A stretch of 64,000 bases of DNA from Cercospora beticola (GCF_033473495.1 NC_088937.1:744001-808000), one strand, 5' to 3'. Counted from the stretch's first letter, positions 10,875-21,999 are shown. Notes: a model not told the origin generated them from the sequence alone. Numbers and translations are program-made.

Positions 10875-12422
10875 TCAGCTATCAAGCGTCAAATGCTCAA
10901 CATCATGATTTAATAGATCTTCATCACCCTCATATTCCAACATCTCCGTCCCATGCGGCGAGCTCTGTCCACTCGCAAGCGTTGCTGTCTCATTGCGTTC
11001 GGGCTGTCTCGATGATGGACCGGCAGCGCCGAAAGCAGGTGGGAGACTTGAAGGCCCTCGCCACCCGTTCGACTGGTACGAGCTGGGGTAGTGTGGCGGG
11101 CTGGCGGGCACATCGTCGTACAGCGGAGGTTGCTCGTCATCCCATGCGATGCCCATTCCGCTGCGTTCGGTAACGTTCAATGCGAATTGTGTTCGGAGGA
11201 CGCGCGCAGCCCCTGTAGGTGTGGCATTGCCGGGTTTCTTGTTTGGTGCCCACTCTTCTGCGATCACCAGCTCCATGACCATGTTGTGGGTAATCTTAGT
11301 TCCGTTGCTGGCCTCCATGCCGCAGTTGGGTTTCGAAGAGGGATTGAGTGAAGCTACAAATTCGCCTTCGATTGTTCCATCTGAGAAGTCGGTCTTCCAG
11401 CCTTGCTTGAGTTCCTCGCCACCAATGTCCCGCGTGTTTTGATGTTCGATGCCTTTGCCTAGGCCGATCTTGGCGGAGTGTGTAGAGCATGCGGGGGAAA
11501 TGGCCTTTTCGTGTTCCTCGATGCGCCAGCTGAGTTTCCTAAGTCGCCAGCGGGTGTGAGTCTCCTCGCGGTGTGTCGTGATGCCCGTCATACGGCACTG
11601 CACATTGAATTCTCCAGTGGGATGTACCACATTTGGCATCGTGACGTACAACGTAAGGTTGGTGGGAGGAAAGACGCGAACGCTGTTCTTGTCGTTTCCA
11701 GGACGCAATGCGCGCTTGATGATCAACTCTCGTCGAAACTCAATCTCCTGGCCATCGATTGATTTTGCTCGCACGTGCAGTTGATAATCGACGCTCGCTA
11801 CTGTTCCGTGGGTGGTTGCAGGAATGTGGCCCGGAATAACGTATGAGAATGGCATCTGCGACATGCCATCGGCAGCTTTGAGGGTCTTTGGGTGTGTCAG
11901 GAAGTGCCATTCGAACAAATCCTTGATCTGAGTCATGCACTCGCGACATCGATCGTGCACGGGCTTTTTGGTTGTTGTTGTGCATTCGAGAAACATGGTG
12001 ATGCTGGAAAGCGTGGCCTCGGGAACATTGGGTGTGATTTGCAGACGTCCAGAAATTAATGCACCTGAAGATTGGTTCGGAGGGTCGAGCATCAGTACCG
12101 GAGGTGATTCCATGAGCAAGCCCAGTTGGACTGGCTTCGGTGCGGTGGGTGAGCGTGGTCCATCGCGGGCGTGTTTGTCCTTGGATAATGATCGTTCCTT
12201 GGATTTTGACTTGTCATGCGAACTGTGCTTTTTGCTGAAAAGAGAGGTCGGACGCTTGATGTGCTCCATGCTGGGACGTCGACTTTCAACGAGTGATGTC
12301 GCGCTGCTGTTGTTGCTGGTGTTATTGCTGTTGTTTGTGTTGGATTGCTGGTATGTGGGAAGATTGTCGAAGAGTTGCGGAGTGGAGGGCGCAGTCCAGA
12401 TGCCAAAGATTTTGGACGGCAT
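10875..12422 (-). CDS. Alpha-arrestin, LDB19/Art1-like ubiquitin-ligase adaptor
   Basis: Single exon, 515 residues. After a low-complexity, Asn/Ser/Lys-rich N-terminus (about 1-95), the segment SSGALISGRLQITPNV begins an arrestin N-like beta domain with a Cys cluster (CRECM). DYQLHVRAKSIDGQEIEFRR and FNVQCRMTGITT continue the fold. The tail carries two PPxY motifs, PPLY (432-435) and PPHY (442-445), the docking sites for WW domains of Rsp5/HECT ligases. Arrestins of this type recruit Rsp5 to plasma-membrane transporters for endocytosis. The disordered Ser/Thr/Lys head may be phosphorylated. Which transporter it serves cannot be read here. Confidence 0.83.
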   Translation of the reverse strand: MPSKIFGIWTAPSTPQLFDNLPTYQQSNTNNSNNTSNNSSATSLVESRRPSMEHIKRPTSLFSKKHSSHDKSKSKERSLSKDKHARDGPRSPTAPKPVQLGLLMESPPVLMLDPPNQSSGALISGRLQITPNVPEATLSSITMFLECTTTTKKPVHDRCRECMTQIKDLFEWHFLTHPKTLKAADGMSQMPFSYVIPGHIPATTHGTVASVDYQLHVRAKSIDGQEIEFRRELIIKRALRPGNDKNSVRVFPPTNLTLYVTMPNVVHPTGEFNVQCRMTGITTHREETHTRWRLRKLSWRIEEHEKAISPACSTHSAKIGLGKGIEHQNTRDIGGEELKQGWKTDFSDGTIEGEFVASLNPSSKPNCGMEASNGTKITHNMVMELVIAEEWAPNKKPGNATPTGAARVLRTQFALNVTERSGMGIAWDDEQPPLYDDVPASPPHYPSSYQSNGWRGPSSLPPAFGAAGPSSRQPERNETATLASGQSSPHGTEMLEYEGDEDLLNHDVEHLTLDS

Positions 12423-13990
12423 GCTGGCGGAAAGCTTCGCCGAAGCAGCAGAAGTTTTCTAGCAATCGCTAGCTGATGGCAATGACGACTGCCAGAGCGC
12501 GGAAGGGCAGATCTGGGGTGCAGACGCGAGAAATGTTGGGTGAGCTTGCCTTTCGGCCAAGTTCAGGACAGCTTCGGGGTTGGCGAGAACACGGCTTGTT
12601 GTTATAACACTGGCGCGGATGAGTTCATGTGCGCGCGAATTGATGAAATTCTTCGCAAGGGCCGAGACCTCTGCGGTTGGACACTGCGGTGCTTTCCAGG
12701 TGTTCGCACATGAAAAAAAGACTGGAGCCCGGCTGTGGCAGAGTGGATATGATCGAGTAATGAGCTCAAGCTGCGCTGCAACAATGACCACACGATCAGG
12801 CGCATGGCCGGCCGCCCATGAAAAGTTTCCTTCTAGTGCCTTCAGCCGATGACACGATCACGCCGCGTGCCTCGCGACGATCGCCCGACCAACCCAAAAC
12901 CTGCAGACGCTCGTCCGCGTCTGTACAGCGTCTGCCTGCCAAGTTGCGACTTGTGGTTCTCGTCAGCTAAGACGCTGCTGAAAAGATCCACCAGCAATAC
13001 GCACAGGCAGAGAATAGTCCGCTTGTCCACGGCATACCGCAGAGCACGTCTCAGTTGCACCCGTTTCACGCAATGGCCATTGTTCGTGCCATGGCTGATG
13101 CTGGCGGGTGCGACATCGCAGCGCCGAGCATCGCTGAAGCATGGTTCAAAGGCAGAGCATGACTCCCGAGCTGGTCAGCTGCTCGCATTCTCCTCCCGTC
13201 TGCAGTAACGCCGAGCAATACCGTATACTCCACGTCTACACCTTCCACCGCCTACGGAGCACGCCAAATTCTGCGGGAGAACGCGATCAAGCGGGCTTCC
13301 CGCCCATGGAGTTGACCTGCTGATGAGCTGTACACGCCATTTTGCAGTCGCACAACATCGCTACAAACGCCTCCTCCGATCCTGAGCATGACATCTCCAC
13401 GGCAAGCGAGGAGGTCTCCACTCTCTCCTATACCAAACTTCCCGTCTTGTTGCTCACGCAAGGATCACAGCACAGGGCGTAAGGCGCAAATCCTGAGTCA
13501 TCACGCGACATCAAGGTCTCGTTGACCTTGCTGGAGTCCGGTCGGCGAGCGGTGTCGCTCCGCCCTGGCAAATCATCACGGAAAATTGGCGCTCTCACTC
13601 AACAGAGAGTGACTGATGCTGGGAATGTCTCGTGTTGACCTCCCAGCGCACGCCAAAATATTTCGGGCGGGGCCGATACGGAGTTGGCACAGCGGACACG
13701 AACGCCGAACACCTTTTCCTGTTTTCAAGGATGCAAAAAGCCTCCATTTTCCACGTGTCTCCGCTACGCCATGCCGATGGAGCAATTGCACAAGCTGACG
13801 AGCCATTGACGCCTCGGCGCGCTCGGCACAACACGCCCTAGTCAACCTCACTCATGTTGAGCCTCACCAAGTGCAAGCGCAAACTCGAGACTCCAGTGAG
13901 GCTTATTCCCGATCCTACCCTGACCCAGCTCAAAGAGCCTCAACTCGTGCGCAGGTACTGTCGTTCTGCACGCATTGGCATGACACATCA
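12423..13990. other. Intergenic, about 1.57 kb
   Basis: Lies between the start of the arrestin gene and the 3' end of the thymine hydroxylase-like gene (both minus strand). It has many short frames on both strands, locally GC-rich sequence with CGTCTG/CAGACG clusters around 12900-12940, and no coding or RNA signature I trust. A short non-coding RNA could not be excluded. Confidence 0.45.
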
Positions 13991-15371
13991 TCAGTAGGTC
14001 GCCGAAAGACGCTGCTCCAAATAGTCACCACTGCAGCCCGTTAGCGTATGTATAACCGGTCCGGCATCCATGTGCAACTCACCTGTTCACCCCAGCATAC
14101 TTCTTCGGCCTGTCTGGGCCATAGGTCGAAGGAATTGCCTCAATTAGCCGATCAAAATTAGGATTGCAAAAATACGCAATCGAGTAGCGTGCAGGATGCA
14201 CGTCAGCTGCAGAAGGTGGCTCAACGACACGATGCTTGGTGCTCTTGATCGTATCGTTGCTCCACCGGGCCAACAAGTCTCCTGCATTCACGACAATGGT
14301 GTCTTCGATGGGTGTCGCATCGATATAGTTCCCATTCGGACTAAGCACTTGCAGGCCACCACGCATATCCCTACAGAAGAAATCTGGTCAGCGAACATGT
14401 CCACGGCTTTCAATTCCGACGAGATGGAGTCGGCGCCAAGTCAGTCCCGTGCGGTCTTCGAAAACACCCGGTCCGGGATTAACACTGAGACCACCACACG
14501 GCACGCCAACCAACTCCGATGCACCTCTGTCAACGTGTCGTGACGACGCACGCCATCAACACAACCCACCACGTGCTCAAAAGCCCGACAAACGCCCCGA
14601 TCGCTCGATCCGCAAAATCCAAAACCCAAGCTAACCCAAACACACCACGAGAAAGAAAGAAACACATCTCACTTACTGAAACAAACACGTAATACTCCCA
14701 TAATCCGTATGCGCTCCCGCCCTCACCGTATTCTTATTCTTCCTAAACACCTCCGCCTTCACCTCCGGATAATGCAACAACCTCAAATTATTATCCCCTC
14801 GATCCGTATAAGAATCAAACCAACTCTCTTCAATCCCCAACCCTACCGCAATAGCCTGCATAACCCTCTCATGCAACTCTTTCACCTGATCGAAGAATTC
14901 CAACATGAAAGCTTTGAATTCTTTTCCTTCCGCATCACCAAACCTATCAGGCCACTGATTCGGACACCCTTCCTCTCCTTCCCTCCCAATCTCAAACGAC
15001 TCTTTCAAATCCGCACCTTCAGCTTCTCTGATCTTTTCAATTTCAGCCGGATCCGTCGCGTCTGTGGTTTTTTCGCGACCGGGTTGACTATAGCCTCTAT
15101 TCGCTCTCGGTGTCGTCCAACCTAATTCCAATTTTTGTTCTGTAGATCTCGCGAAAAACTTCGCAGATTGCGCAAAAGCTTCTCGGACTTGTTCTGGAGG
15201 AATTCCATGATTTTTGAGGTATATGAAACCGGCTTTTTGGAAACCGGAGAGGATTGCTTGGGCGGTGGTGCGTTTTGTGGAGGTGTCGCCGGAGAGGTAG
15301 GCGGAGAAGTCGATGAGGGGGATTTCGAGGTTGTCGCTTGAGACGGCGGAGGTTACGGCCGAGGGTTGCAT
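13991..15371 (-). CDS. Thymine-7-hydroxylase (2OG-Fe(II) dioxygenase)
   Basis: Three exons on the minus strand, 15371-14677, 14370-14083 and 14030-13991, give 340 residues. The joins read SITCLFQ/DMRGGLQVL and YAGVN/SGDYLEQRLSATY. The iron ligands are H221 and D223 (HTDYGS) and H278 (STKHRV); R293 (ARYSIAYF) would bind 2-oxoglutarate. The DIOX_N-like start is IPLIDFSAYL. Segments such as LGWTTPRANRGYSQPGREK, LLARWSNDTIKSTKHRVVEPP-like sequence and IAYFCNPN agree closely with what I recall of Neurospora thymine 7-hydroxylase. That enzyme takes thymine stepwise to uracil-5-carboxylate. The divergent neighbour encodes the enzyme for the next step. An in-frame start at 15479 would add 36 residues. 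The first intron (306 nt) is long for this window. Confidence 0.88.
14371..14676 (-). other. 306-nt intron in the thymine-7-hydroxylase gene
   Basis: Donor GTAAGT at 14676-14671 and acceptor TTCTGTAG ending at 14371, phase 2. The protein is collinear with the dioxygenase family across the join, so no hidden exon is needed. Nearly all other introns I place here are 46-92 nt. Confidence 0.75.
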
Positions 15372-15891
15372 GATTATCGCGATTATAGCTTCTGGTGAAG
15401 CCCTTTCGTGTCGCAGAGGTGAGGTTGAGAGATGCCGTGAAGTCGAAACAAGATGCCTGTGATGGGCGTCTGGCCACACAACTTTAGATATAGAAATCGC
15501 TGCACTCCAGATTCGAGGCGCGCGCCGCTGGAGATAAGACAGGCGATTTGCGCGTGGCGGGCATGCCTATCAGCTGGTTGATAGGCAAGCATAGCTACCA
15601 GCTACTTTGGTGGGGTAAAAGGTGATTCTTTTACTCTATTTGTGAATTTTGTGCAACGTTTCCCATTGGCAGGCAGGAACGAGCAAGTACTATCGTTCGC
15701 GACACCATTTGAGGAAGGTCAATTCATTGGCATACATAGAGACCTGCTGCATCTGGAGATCTTCCACATTGCCAGATATATCCAGAGACCAAAACCTCAA
15801 GCTGCCAAGACAAAGACCTTAACCAACAAACACAACCACATCCACATCCATCATCGCAAGAACCAAGAACCAAAGAAAAAAATCGCCCACC
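15372..15891. promoter_or_regulatory. Divergent promoter of thymine-salvage pair with GATA sites
   Basis: This 520-bp region separates the two ATGs. It contains four HGATAR matches, the target of AreA/NIT2-type nitrogen regulators: minus strand 15374-15379, plus strand 15532-15537, minus strand 15567-15572 and plus strand 15579-15584. The last two form a perfect inverted repeat, GCCTATCA, six bases, TGATAGGC (15565-15586). Chance alone would give roughly one or two HGATAR sites here. Nitrogen control is an inference. Confidence 0.55.
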
Positions 15892-17027
15892 ATGCCAACC
15901 GTAGACGTCCATACACACATGTACCCTCCAGCCCTAATGTCCGTTCTTCGAGACCGAAAAGCAGTCCCCTACGTCCGCCTCTTCCCAGACGACACTGCCT
16001 CCGGCGAACGTCTCGTCATCCTCCCCTCCGAAGAATCCGGCTCAACAGCACGCGGCCGCCCCATCGGACCCGAATACTACGAAGTTTCCGAAAAGATAAA
16101 ATTCATGAACACCCACAACATCGACATCTCTGTAATTTCAATCGCAAATCCATGGCTAGACTGGGTCGATCAATCGGAAGCTGCAGAAATGGCGCGAGTT
16201 GTGAACGATGATGTGGAGAGGATGTGTAGAGAACATGAAGGGAGGTTATATCATTTCGGGACGTTGCCGTTGAGTGCGGATGTGGAAGATGTGGTGGGTG
16301 AGGTGAAGCGGTTGAAAGGGTTGAAATTTTGTCGCGGGATTGTGATGGGGACGAGTGGGCTTGGAGAAGGCTTGGATGATCCGAAATTGGATCCGATTTG
16401 GGAGGCGATCGAGGAGCAACAATTGCTAGTTTTCTTGCATCCGCATTACGGACTTCCGAGTGAGGTTTTTGGGCCGCGGAAGGGAGATTATGGGCATATT
16501 TTGCCATTGGCGATGGGGTTCCCGCTTGAGACGACGATTGCGGTGACGAGGATGATTTTGTCTGGGATTTTTGATCGGTTCAAGGATTTGAATCTGTTGC
16601 TTGCGCATAGCGGAGGCACATTGCCCTTCTTGGCAGGTCGCATCGAGAGTTGTATTGCGCACGATGCGCATCTCAAGAAGGAAGGCAAGATCGATGGACG
16701 GAGAAGTGTGTGGGATGTCTTGAAGAAGAACATCTATCTTGACGCCGTGGTCTACGCGGATGTCGGTCTAAAAGCTGCCATCGATGCTTCTGGAGCTGAT
16801 AGGTAAGTCTATTCTCGGCTGTTGCTTTCTTTCTGATACTGATTGCCTGTAGAATTATGTTCGGGACTGATCATCCCTTTTTCCCGCCACTCGATGAGGA
16901 TGAGGACAAGTGGTTGAGCGTGACCTCCAACATGAGTGCTATCAAAGCGGCGCTGAAGGATGACACAGCGACAGAACAAGACATTCTTGGTAGCAATGCT
17001 GTGAGAGTGCTGCGGCTCAACGCTTGA
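15892..17027 (+). CDS. Uracil-5-carboxylate (iso-orotate) decarboxylase, amidohydrolase family
   Basis: Two exons, 15892-16802 and 16853-17027 (50-nt intron, GTAAGT to CTGTAG, phase 2), 361 residues. The metal-binding start DVHTHMYPP gives the HxH motif. FLHPHYGLPSEVFGPR and LLLAHSGGTLPFLAGRIE supply further conserved histidines, and MFGTDHPFFPP holds the catalytic Asp. This is the ACMSD-like, non-hydrolytic decarboxylase branch of the amidohydrolases. Several segments match my memory of fungal iso-orotate decarboxylase (Cordyceps, Neurospora) more closely than ACMSD or gamma-resorcylate decarboxylase. The reaction is uracil-5-carboxylate to uracil plus CO2. Pairing with thymine-7-hydroxylase supports the assignment. 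It converges with DNA ligase IV, about 67 bp between stops. Confidence 0.88.
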
Positions 17028-17094
17028 GATACCAAGGCAACACGGTGATGGGCCGGGTCATCCAGGCTTTTCGAATCGACGCTATGGATCCGTC

Positions 17095-20000
17095 TCAAGT
17101 CGGAGCAAAACCTATTTCTTCATCAGCATTCTGTACAGTACCAAAAGTCTTGGATCGTGACAGACATACCTTCTTCATCAAGTCTCGTCTCCTCTGCCCA
17201 GCTTTCCAAGACCCAATCATCCACAACAATCCTGGGCAACCGAGGCCTGGCGGCAATGTCTTTCCGGATTCCAGGTACAGCTTTGCTACCCCCTTTGACG
17301 ATCACATGGGTGACTTCGTTGCTTTGCAGCGAATCTGCAACGCTACCACCTGCGAATTCGAACAAGCGTTTCGTGAACGGCTCTGGGCTTTCAAAGAAAG
17401 CCGTGATGCCAGAGAACATGAGAGCTTCCATCTCGTCGAGTCCGTGGCCATGCTCAATGAATTGCTCCAAAACCTCCGAAGGCTCAAAGCCATCTTCGAT
17501 CTTGGCAGGCATGTTTTTAAACAGCGAAAGCAAGTCTTGCGGCGTCACATCTCTGACATAGCTGTCGCCAAACTCGTCAATGTTACCGTCATACTTGCCT
17601 CGATCTGCTGTGTGTGTGTATTCCAGGTGTTGAGGTTCAAGTGGAAGCAACAAGTTCGGACGTCCAACGTCCAGCTCGCTCTGCTTGATGCAATCGAGCA
17701 ACCAGCATGGTTTGATAATATTGCGATCATCATTCTTCTTTATCGAGGCAACTTTTACCACGTTGCGGTCCGCGATGAGGATTGTGTCCGGATCCTTCTG
17801 AGATGCGACAATCTTGCCGCCGTTGGCCTTGACAAGCTGTTCGAGCTCAGCCTTACTCTTCTTCAGCGGTTTCCCAGCTTCAGTCATGATGAAAAAGCTC
17901 AGCCCTTCAAAGACTCTTGTTGCTGGTCCTGCATAAGGTTTGGCAAGGCTGTCCACTTGTCCTTGAATCACTAGCGCCCGTTTCTGTCGTTTGGATGTAC
18001 GTTGCCGCTTCGTCTCGTCTATCTTCAGTTTCTTCTCCGCCTGCTCTTCGTCCGCCTTGGCCTTTAGTGCATCGAACTCGTCCCAAGACAGCGCTTGATC
18101 CCAGCTCTTGTCCGTCCGAAGCCTTTTGAAGCGCGGAAAACGAAGAGTTCGCTGTGTCCTGAATTGATCTGTGCCACCTACCTGTGCAGCTTTGACAGAG
18201 ACAACCACAGAGTCCTCGGGCTTGATCCACATGTCAGGTTTTTCATACTGTCGATCACCGCCAGCGAGCTCGATCCATTCAGTAGGCGGCTTCTTGCGAT
18301 CCCAGTCCTTCCACTTGCCATCAGTCAAGTGTCTAATCTGAGCATAATCTGAAGCACTGAAACCTCCGCCAACTTTGAAGAAGGACCACGTCTTCTGTGG
18401 ATGCGCATTGGGCTCGATATGCTTGCGGTGATATTCTGGGAGGTACAAGCCGCAGAGAAAGCTGCTCAGGAAACCGCCTCTCTTGCCAGATCCGAAGTAG
18501 CCGCCCACTACGATGCAATCTAGCGATTCGCCGAACTCTGTCATGTACTCTGGCTTGACCTTTATCCAGTCATCATTTCGATCGTTGAGCCTGTATTCCG
18601 AACGCGGATTCTTGATCACAAGACCTTCGCTGCCTTCCTCCAAGACTAGACGCAACGCGGGCTCGATGTCTGTAGCTGTTTTGCCTTCAATATAGGTGTG
18701 AATCTCCAGCCGTCGATGCACAGGTTGAATGGCGCCTTCTAGCGCTCTTCGGCGATCTCTGAGCGTATATTGTGTCAGCGGTTCATCGTTGAGGTACAGG
18801 CAGTCGAACACTCTGAACAGGGGCCGGTTTCCGTCAGCGAAAGGGTTCTGCTGCTGCTCGATCGCCGCTGTCTTGAGAGTGCCAAAGCCAACGACACAGT
18901 CTTCCTTCATGTTCCAAGTGATCATCTCGCCGTCGAGAATGATATTGCGCACACCTGGTCTGAAGGCATCCTCGATGTGTCTTGTCAAAGCTGCATTGTC
19001 ATCGTGAAACCCATTGCCGTATAGATACGTGTAGTCCTTGGCTTTTCGTGACCAAAAGCCGAAACGTACGCCTCCCCGTTGACTGTCATCCTCTATCATA
19101 TGCAGCTGCATGCGCTCTCCGTCAAGCTTCTCTTCGATCAAAAACACTGGGTCTTGTTCAGTCGGGTTCATCCTCGCCACCATCTGCTCCATGGACTTCA
19201 TCTGGAAGGCGGCTAATTGAGGCTGGAAACACTGCATGAGGGTGATGCCTCGATTGTCGCCCTCAAGTCTGACGTTCTTGTCGTAGAGCTCCCAGCACAC
19301 TCGCCGTAGACTACTCGAGATGTTGAACAAGCTCTCAGCATCAGGATGCCAAAGATCAAAGAAGGTCTTTTCGGTAGCTCCGACCTTCATTTGACGCAAG
19401 ATGATCCGGATGAGCCACATCATCTCTTCGGCATTCATCCTGCTGTAGAACTCTTCCAGAATGGGTCGCTGATTTTCTTCCTTTTGCGCCACTGATAATC
19501 GATCCAGTCGCTCGTTCACTTCAGCAATAGACATATCGCCTGGCTCCGAGCGCATCGGTCGCTTGCTGATCGCGTCAAAACATCGTCCTGCAAAGTCACC
19601 AGCAGTGGCGCTTGTCGATTTGAGTCCAGGAAGCTTCCAATGTGTCAAATTGTACCCGTCGTCGCTGTTCTTGTCAATTTTGAGGATTCTGATTAGCATC
19701 TTCCCCAAAGTCAACTCCTTCAGTCCATACATTCCCCGATCACGATCCTTTTCTGGCACAATGAGTCGGAAAGCTGGGTAAATATCATTGCCGACTTCTT
19801 TGCGCCAGCGACCAATGAATCGATCTATGATTTGTCGCCGAATCTCGTTCGGGGCCTGACTAGGTCCGCCGTGAGGTCCCAGTTTCTTGCGAGCAATCGC
19901 TGCGCCGGTCGGCTTCTTCTTGTTATCGTTTAATGGATTGAAGAGGTCAAGATACAAGTCGTGGAAAGGCAGTGTCTTCGAGTGATTATGAGGTCGATTG

Positions 20001-20098
20001 GGATACTTCTCGTTGAGCTCCTCCTTTGTCATGGCGCCATGGCCATACATCATCTCCTCTTCTCGTTTCGCGTCTGCATCTTGGTCGATTTCCATCAT
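17095..20098 (-). CDS. LIG4: DNA ligase IV (NHEJ ATP-dependent ligase)
   Basis: The large exon 20098-17170 carries nearly all the protein. Reading straight on stops at 17123 (991 residues). A 57-nt intron (GTATGT donor at 17169, AATAG acceptor ending at 17112) with a 17-nt last exon, 17111-17095, instead ends LDEEGFAPT (981 residues), closer to ligase IV C-termini; I annotate that form. The adenylation motif EKLDGER places the active lysine at K324. Later ligase motifs include ILDGEMITW, EGLVIKNP and DDWIKVKPEY. BRCT1 is about 727-812 and BRCT2 about 892-980; the linker between them is where XRCC4/Lif1 binds in this family. It seals double-strand breaks in non-homologous end joining. Confidence 0.95.
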
Positions 20099-20388
20099 GA
20101 TGCCGATGAGTTGCCAGAGACGATGTACAGCAAGTCATCTGTATTCTACGTGCAAACAAGAGATCACGCCTGATGTTGAGATAGGCTGATGCGAGTGAAT
20201 TGGAAAGAGTCGAGTTACCTACCTGTGGTGAATGTGTTTGGCAGTGACGCGCCCGTCCAGGCAACGACGCGCGATGGATGGTCCTGCCAAGCAAGATGCA
20301 TAATGCCTCAGGCATCAATCTCGTAGCTTCACATTTTCGTCTTCCAAAACGCCACACCTGAGGCCAACCGGATATACAGACAAACAAA
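20099..20388. promoter_or_regulatory. Divergent promoter region, LIG4 / P4H-like gene
   Basis: A 290-bp gap between two divergent ATGs must serve both genes. I found no clear TATA box or recognised factor site. Confidence 0.45.
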
Positions 20389-21999
20389 ATGGCAAAACGG
20401 AAGCGAAATAATGCTCAGGCAAATGCTGCCTCAAAAAAGCAGGCGGCTGGCACTGGCATCCGGACACCGCCCTACGAGACATCTGCGGAGCCTACCAGTG
20501 CATCAGCCGTAGTGCCTCCAGAAGACCTCGAGATCACAGTAGAGACGCTGCAAGCATTGACCGAACATCCCAGTGTAATCAAGTCAAAAACATGTAAAGA
20601 CCTCCGCACAGCCGTGTTCAACTTCCGGCAGGCTTGTACAACTGGACAAAATGCTGTTGGTGAGCATGTCGTAACCACAACCAATTGCCCAATGCGAGCT
20701 AAGCAGTAGTCACAGAGGGCAACAGCTTGACAGCTCGAATATCTGCCGCTTTATCTGACGCCAAGTATACCGATGCCATGGTCTTGCTCGCAGAGATGCG
20801 AATCCGCAAGGAGACTCCCTCACTTGGCGCTCTCTGTCGCTGGGTACGCGTGCTAGATGTCATTAGTGGCCTGGCAATACATGTTGAGCCCTCCACGAAA
20901 ACTGTCGCCGGATTTTCTCCCAGAGACCAAGAACTGCGGCAAGTGCTGGACGCTGTACTTCGCGTAACCGGCCCAACAGATCCTACAGCTTTGGGTGCTG
21001 CCACTGAGCCGGGCACGATCGCTCTACAAGCAACCTGGGACCTACGACAGGCGCAAAAGCCTACGAGATCAACACGTGCGAGCGTAGAGGACAAGAGCAT
21101 CTTCAAGTCGTGTCCGCCGAACCTCAAAGACAATTTCCGGATCATAGAAACCACTCCTGGACCACAACGCAAGCCTCCGAATTTACATCCCGCTGTTCTC
21201 TTCGCATCACAAAATGACACAGTGCCGCTCCGGAACGGCCCAAAGACAACAGTACACAAGCACCCAGTCGTGCCAAATTTGCGTCTGATCAAGGACGTGT
21301 TGTCGCCCGAAGAGTGCTCCTCCATCATCGCCGCGGGTGAAACAATGGAATTCATCCCTGACGCACCTATCCGGCAAGATGAAGACACGAGTATATTGGC
21401 ACACAACTTTTACTGGATTGTGGACCAGGCTTTTCACGACAAGTTGTGGGAGAGGGTCAGACCATTCGTGCCAGAATCAGTGACAGGGAGGCAAGTTCGA
21501 GGGATTAACAGAAGGTTCCGTGTATATCGATATGTTCCTGGCGCCGAGTATCGTTGTCACATTGGTGAGTATCATGCGAATCAACGAGTCACAGGTTCAC
21601 CTACTAACAATGTTCTCAGACGGAGCATGGCCGCCATCCGGCATCGATCCAGTCACAGATGCTTACCGATACGACGCTTCACCTGCAGATGCACGGCAGT
21701 CATCTCTGTATACCTTTTTGATCTACCTCAACGACGACTTCAAAGGAGGCGAGACTACATTTTTCATACCCAGCGTGCAAGAGGGTGTGATGAATGCGTA
21801 CCCTGTGAAACCAATCATGGGCAGCGTGGCAGTCTTTCCGCACGGAGAGGCTCAGGGCGCACTGCTTCACGAAGGCACGGGCGTAGTGGAGGGCGCCAAA
21901 TACGTTATTCGAACTGATGTGGAATACGATGTTGCAGTCTCGGCACAATCGCAAGAACCGGCTGCGGCTGGGGTCAGCAGGAGTGTCATTGAAGAATGA
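20389..21999 (+). CDS. Prolyl 4-hydroxylase-like 2OG-Fe(II) oxygenase
   Basis: Three exons, 20389-20659, 20710-21564 and 21620-21999, with introns of 50 and 55 nt (the second has a CTAAC branch site), 501 residues. The C-terminal P4Hc domain has ligands H374 and D376 (CHIDGAWPP, reconstituted exactly at the second splice), H459 (ALLHEG) and K469 as the 2-oxoglutarate-binding residue. FLIYLNDDFKGGETTFF is typical of the family. The N-terminus (1-60) is Lys/Ala-rich and likely nuclear or disordered, not a signal peptide. The middle (about 90-240) is unassigned. Fungal relatives are mostly uncharacterised; hydroxylation of a protein substrate is possible. Confidence 0.85.

Noticed and set aside
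17131..17169. 39-nt intron in LIG4 using the CTGTACAG acceptor
   Set aside because: Too short for fungal splicing, and it gives a C-terminus (EEEC) less like the family than the 57-nt alternative.
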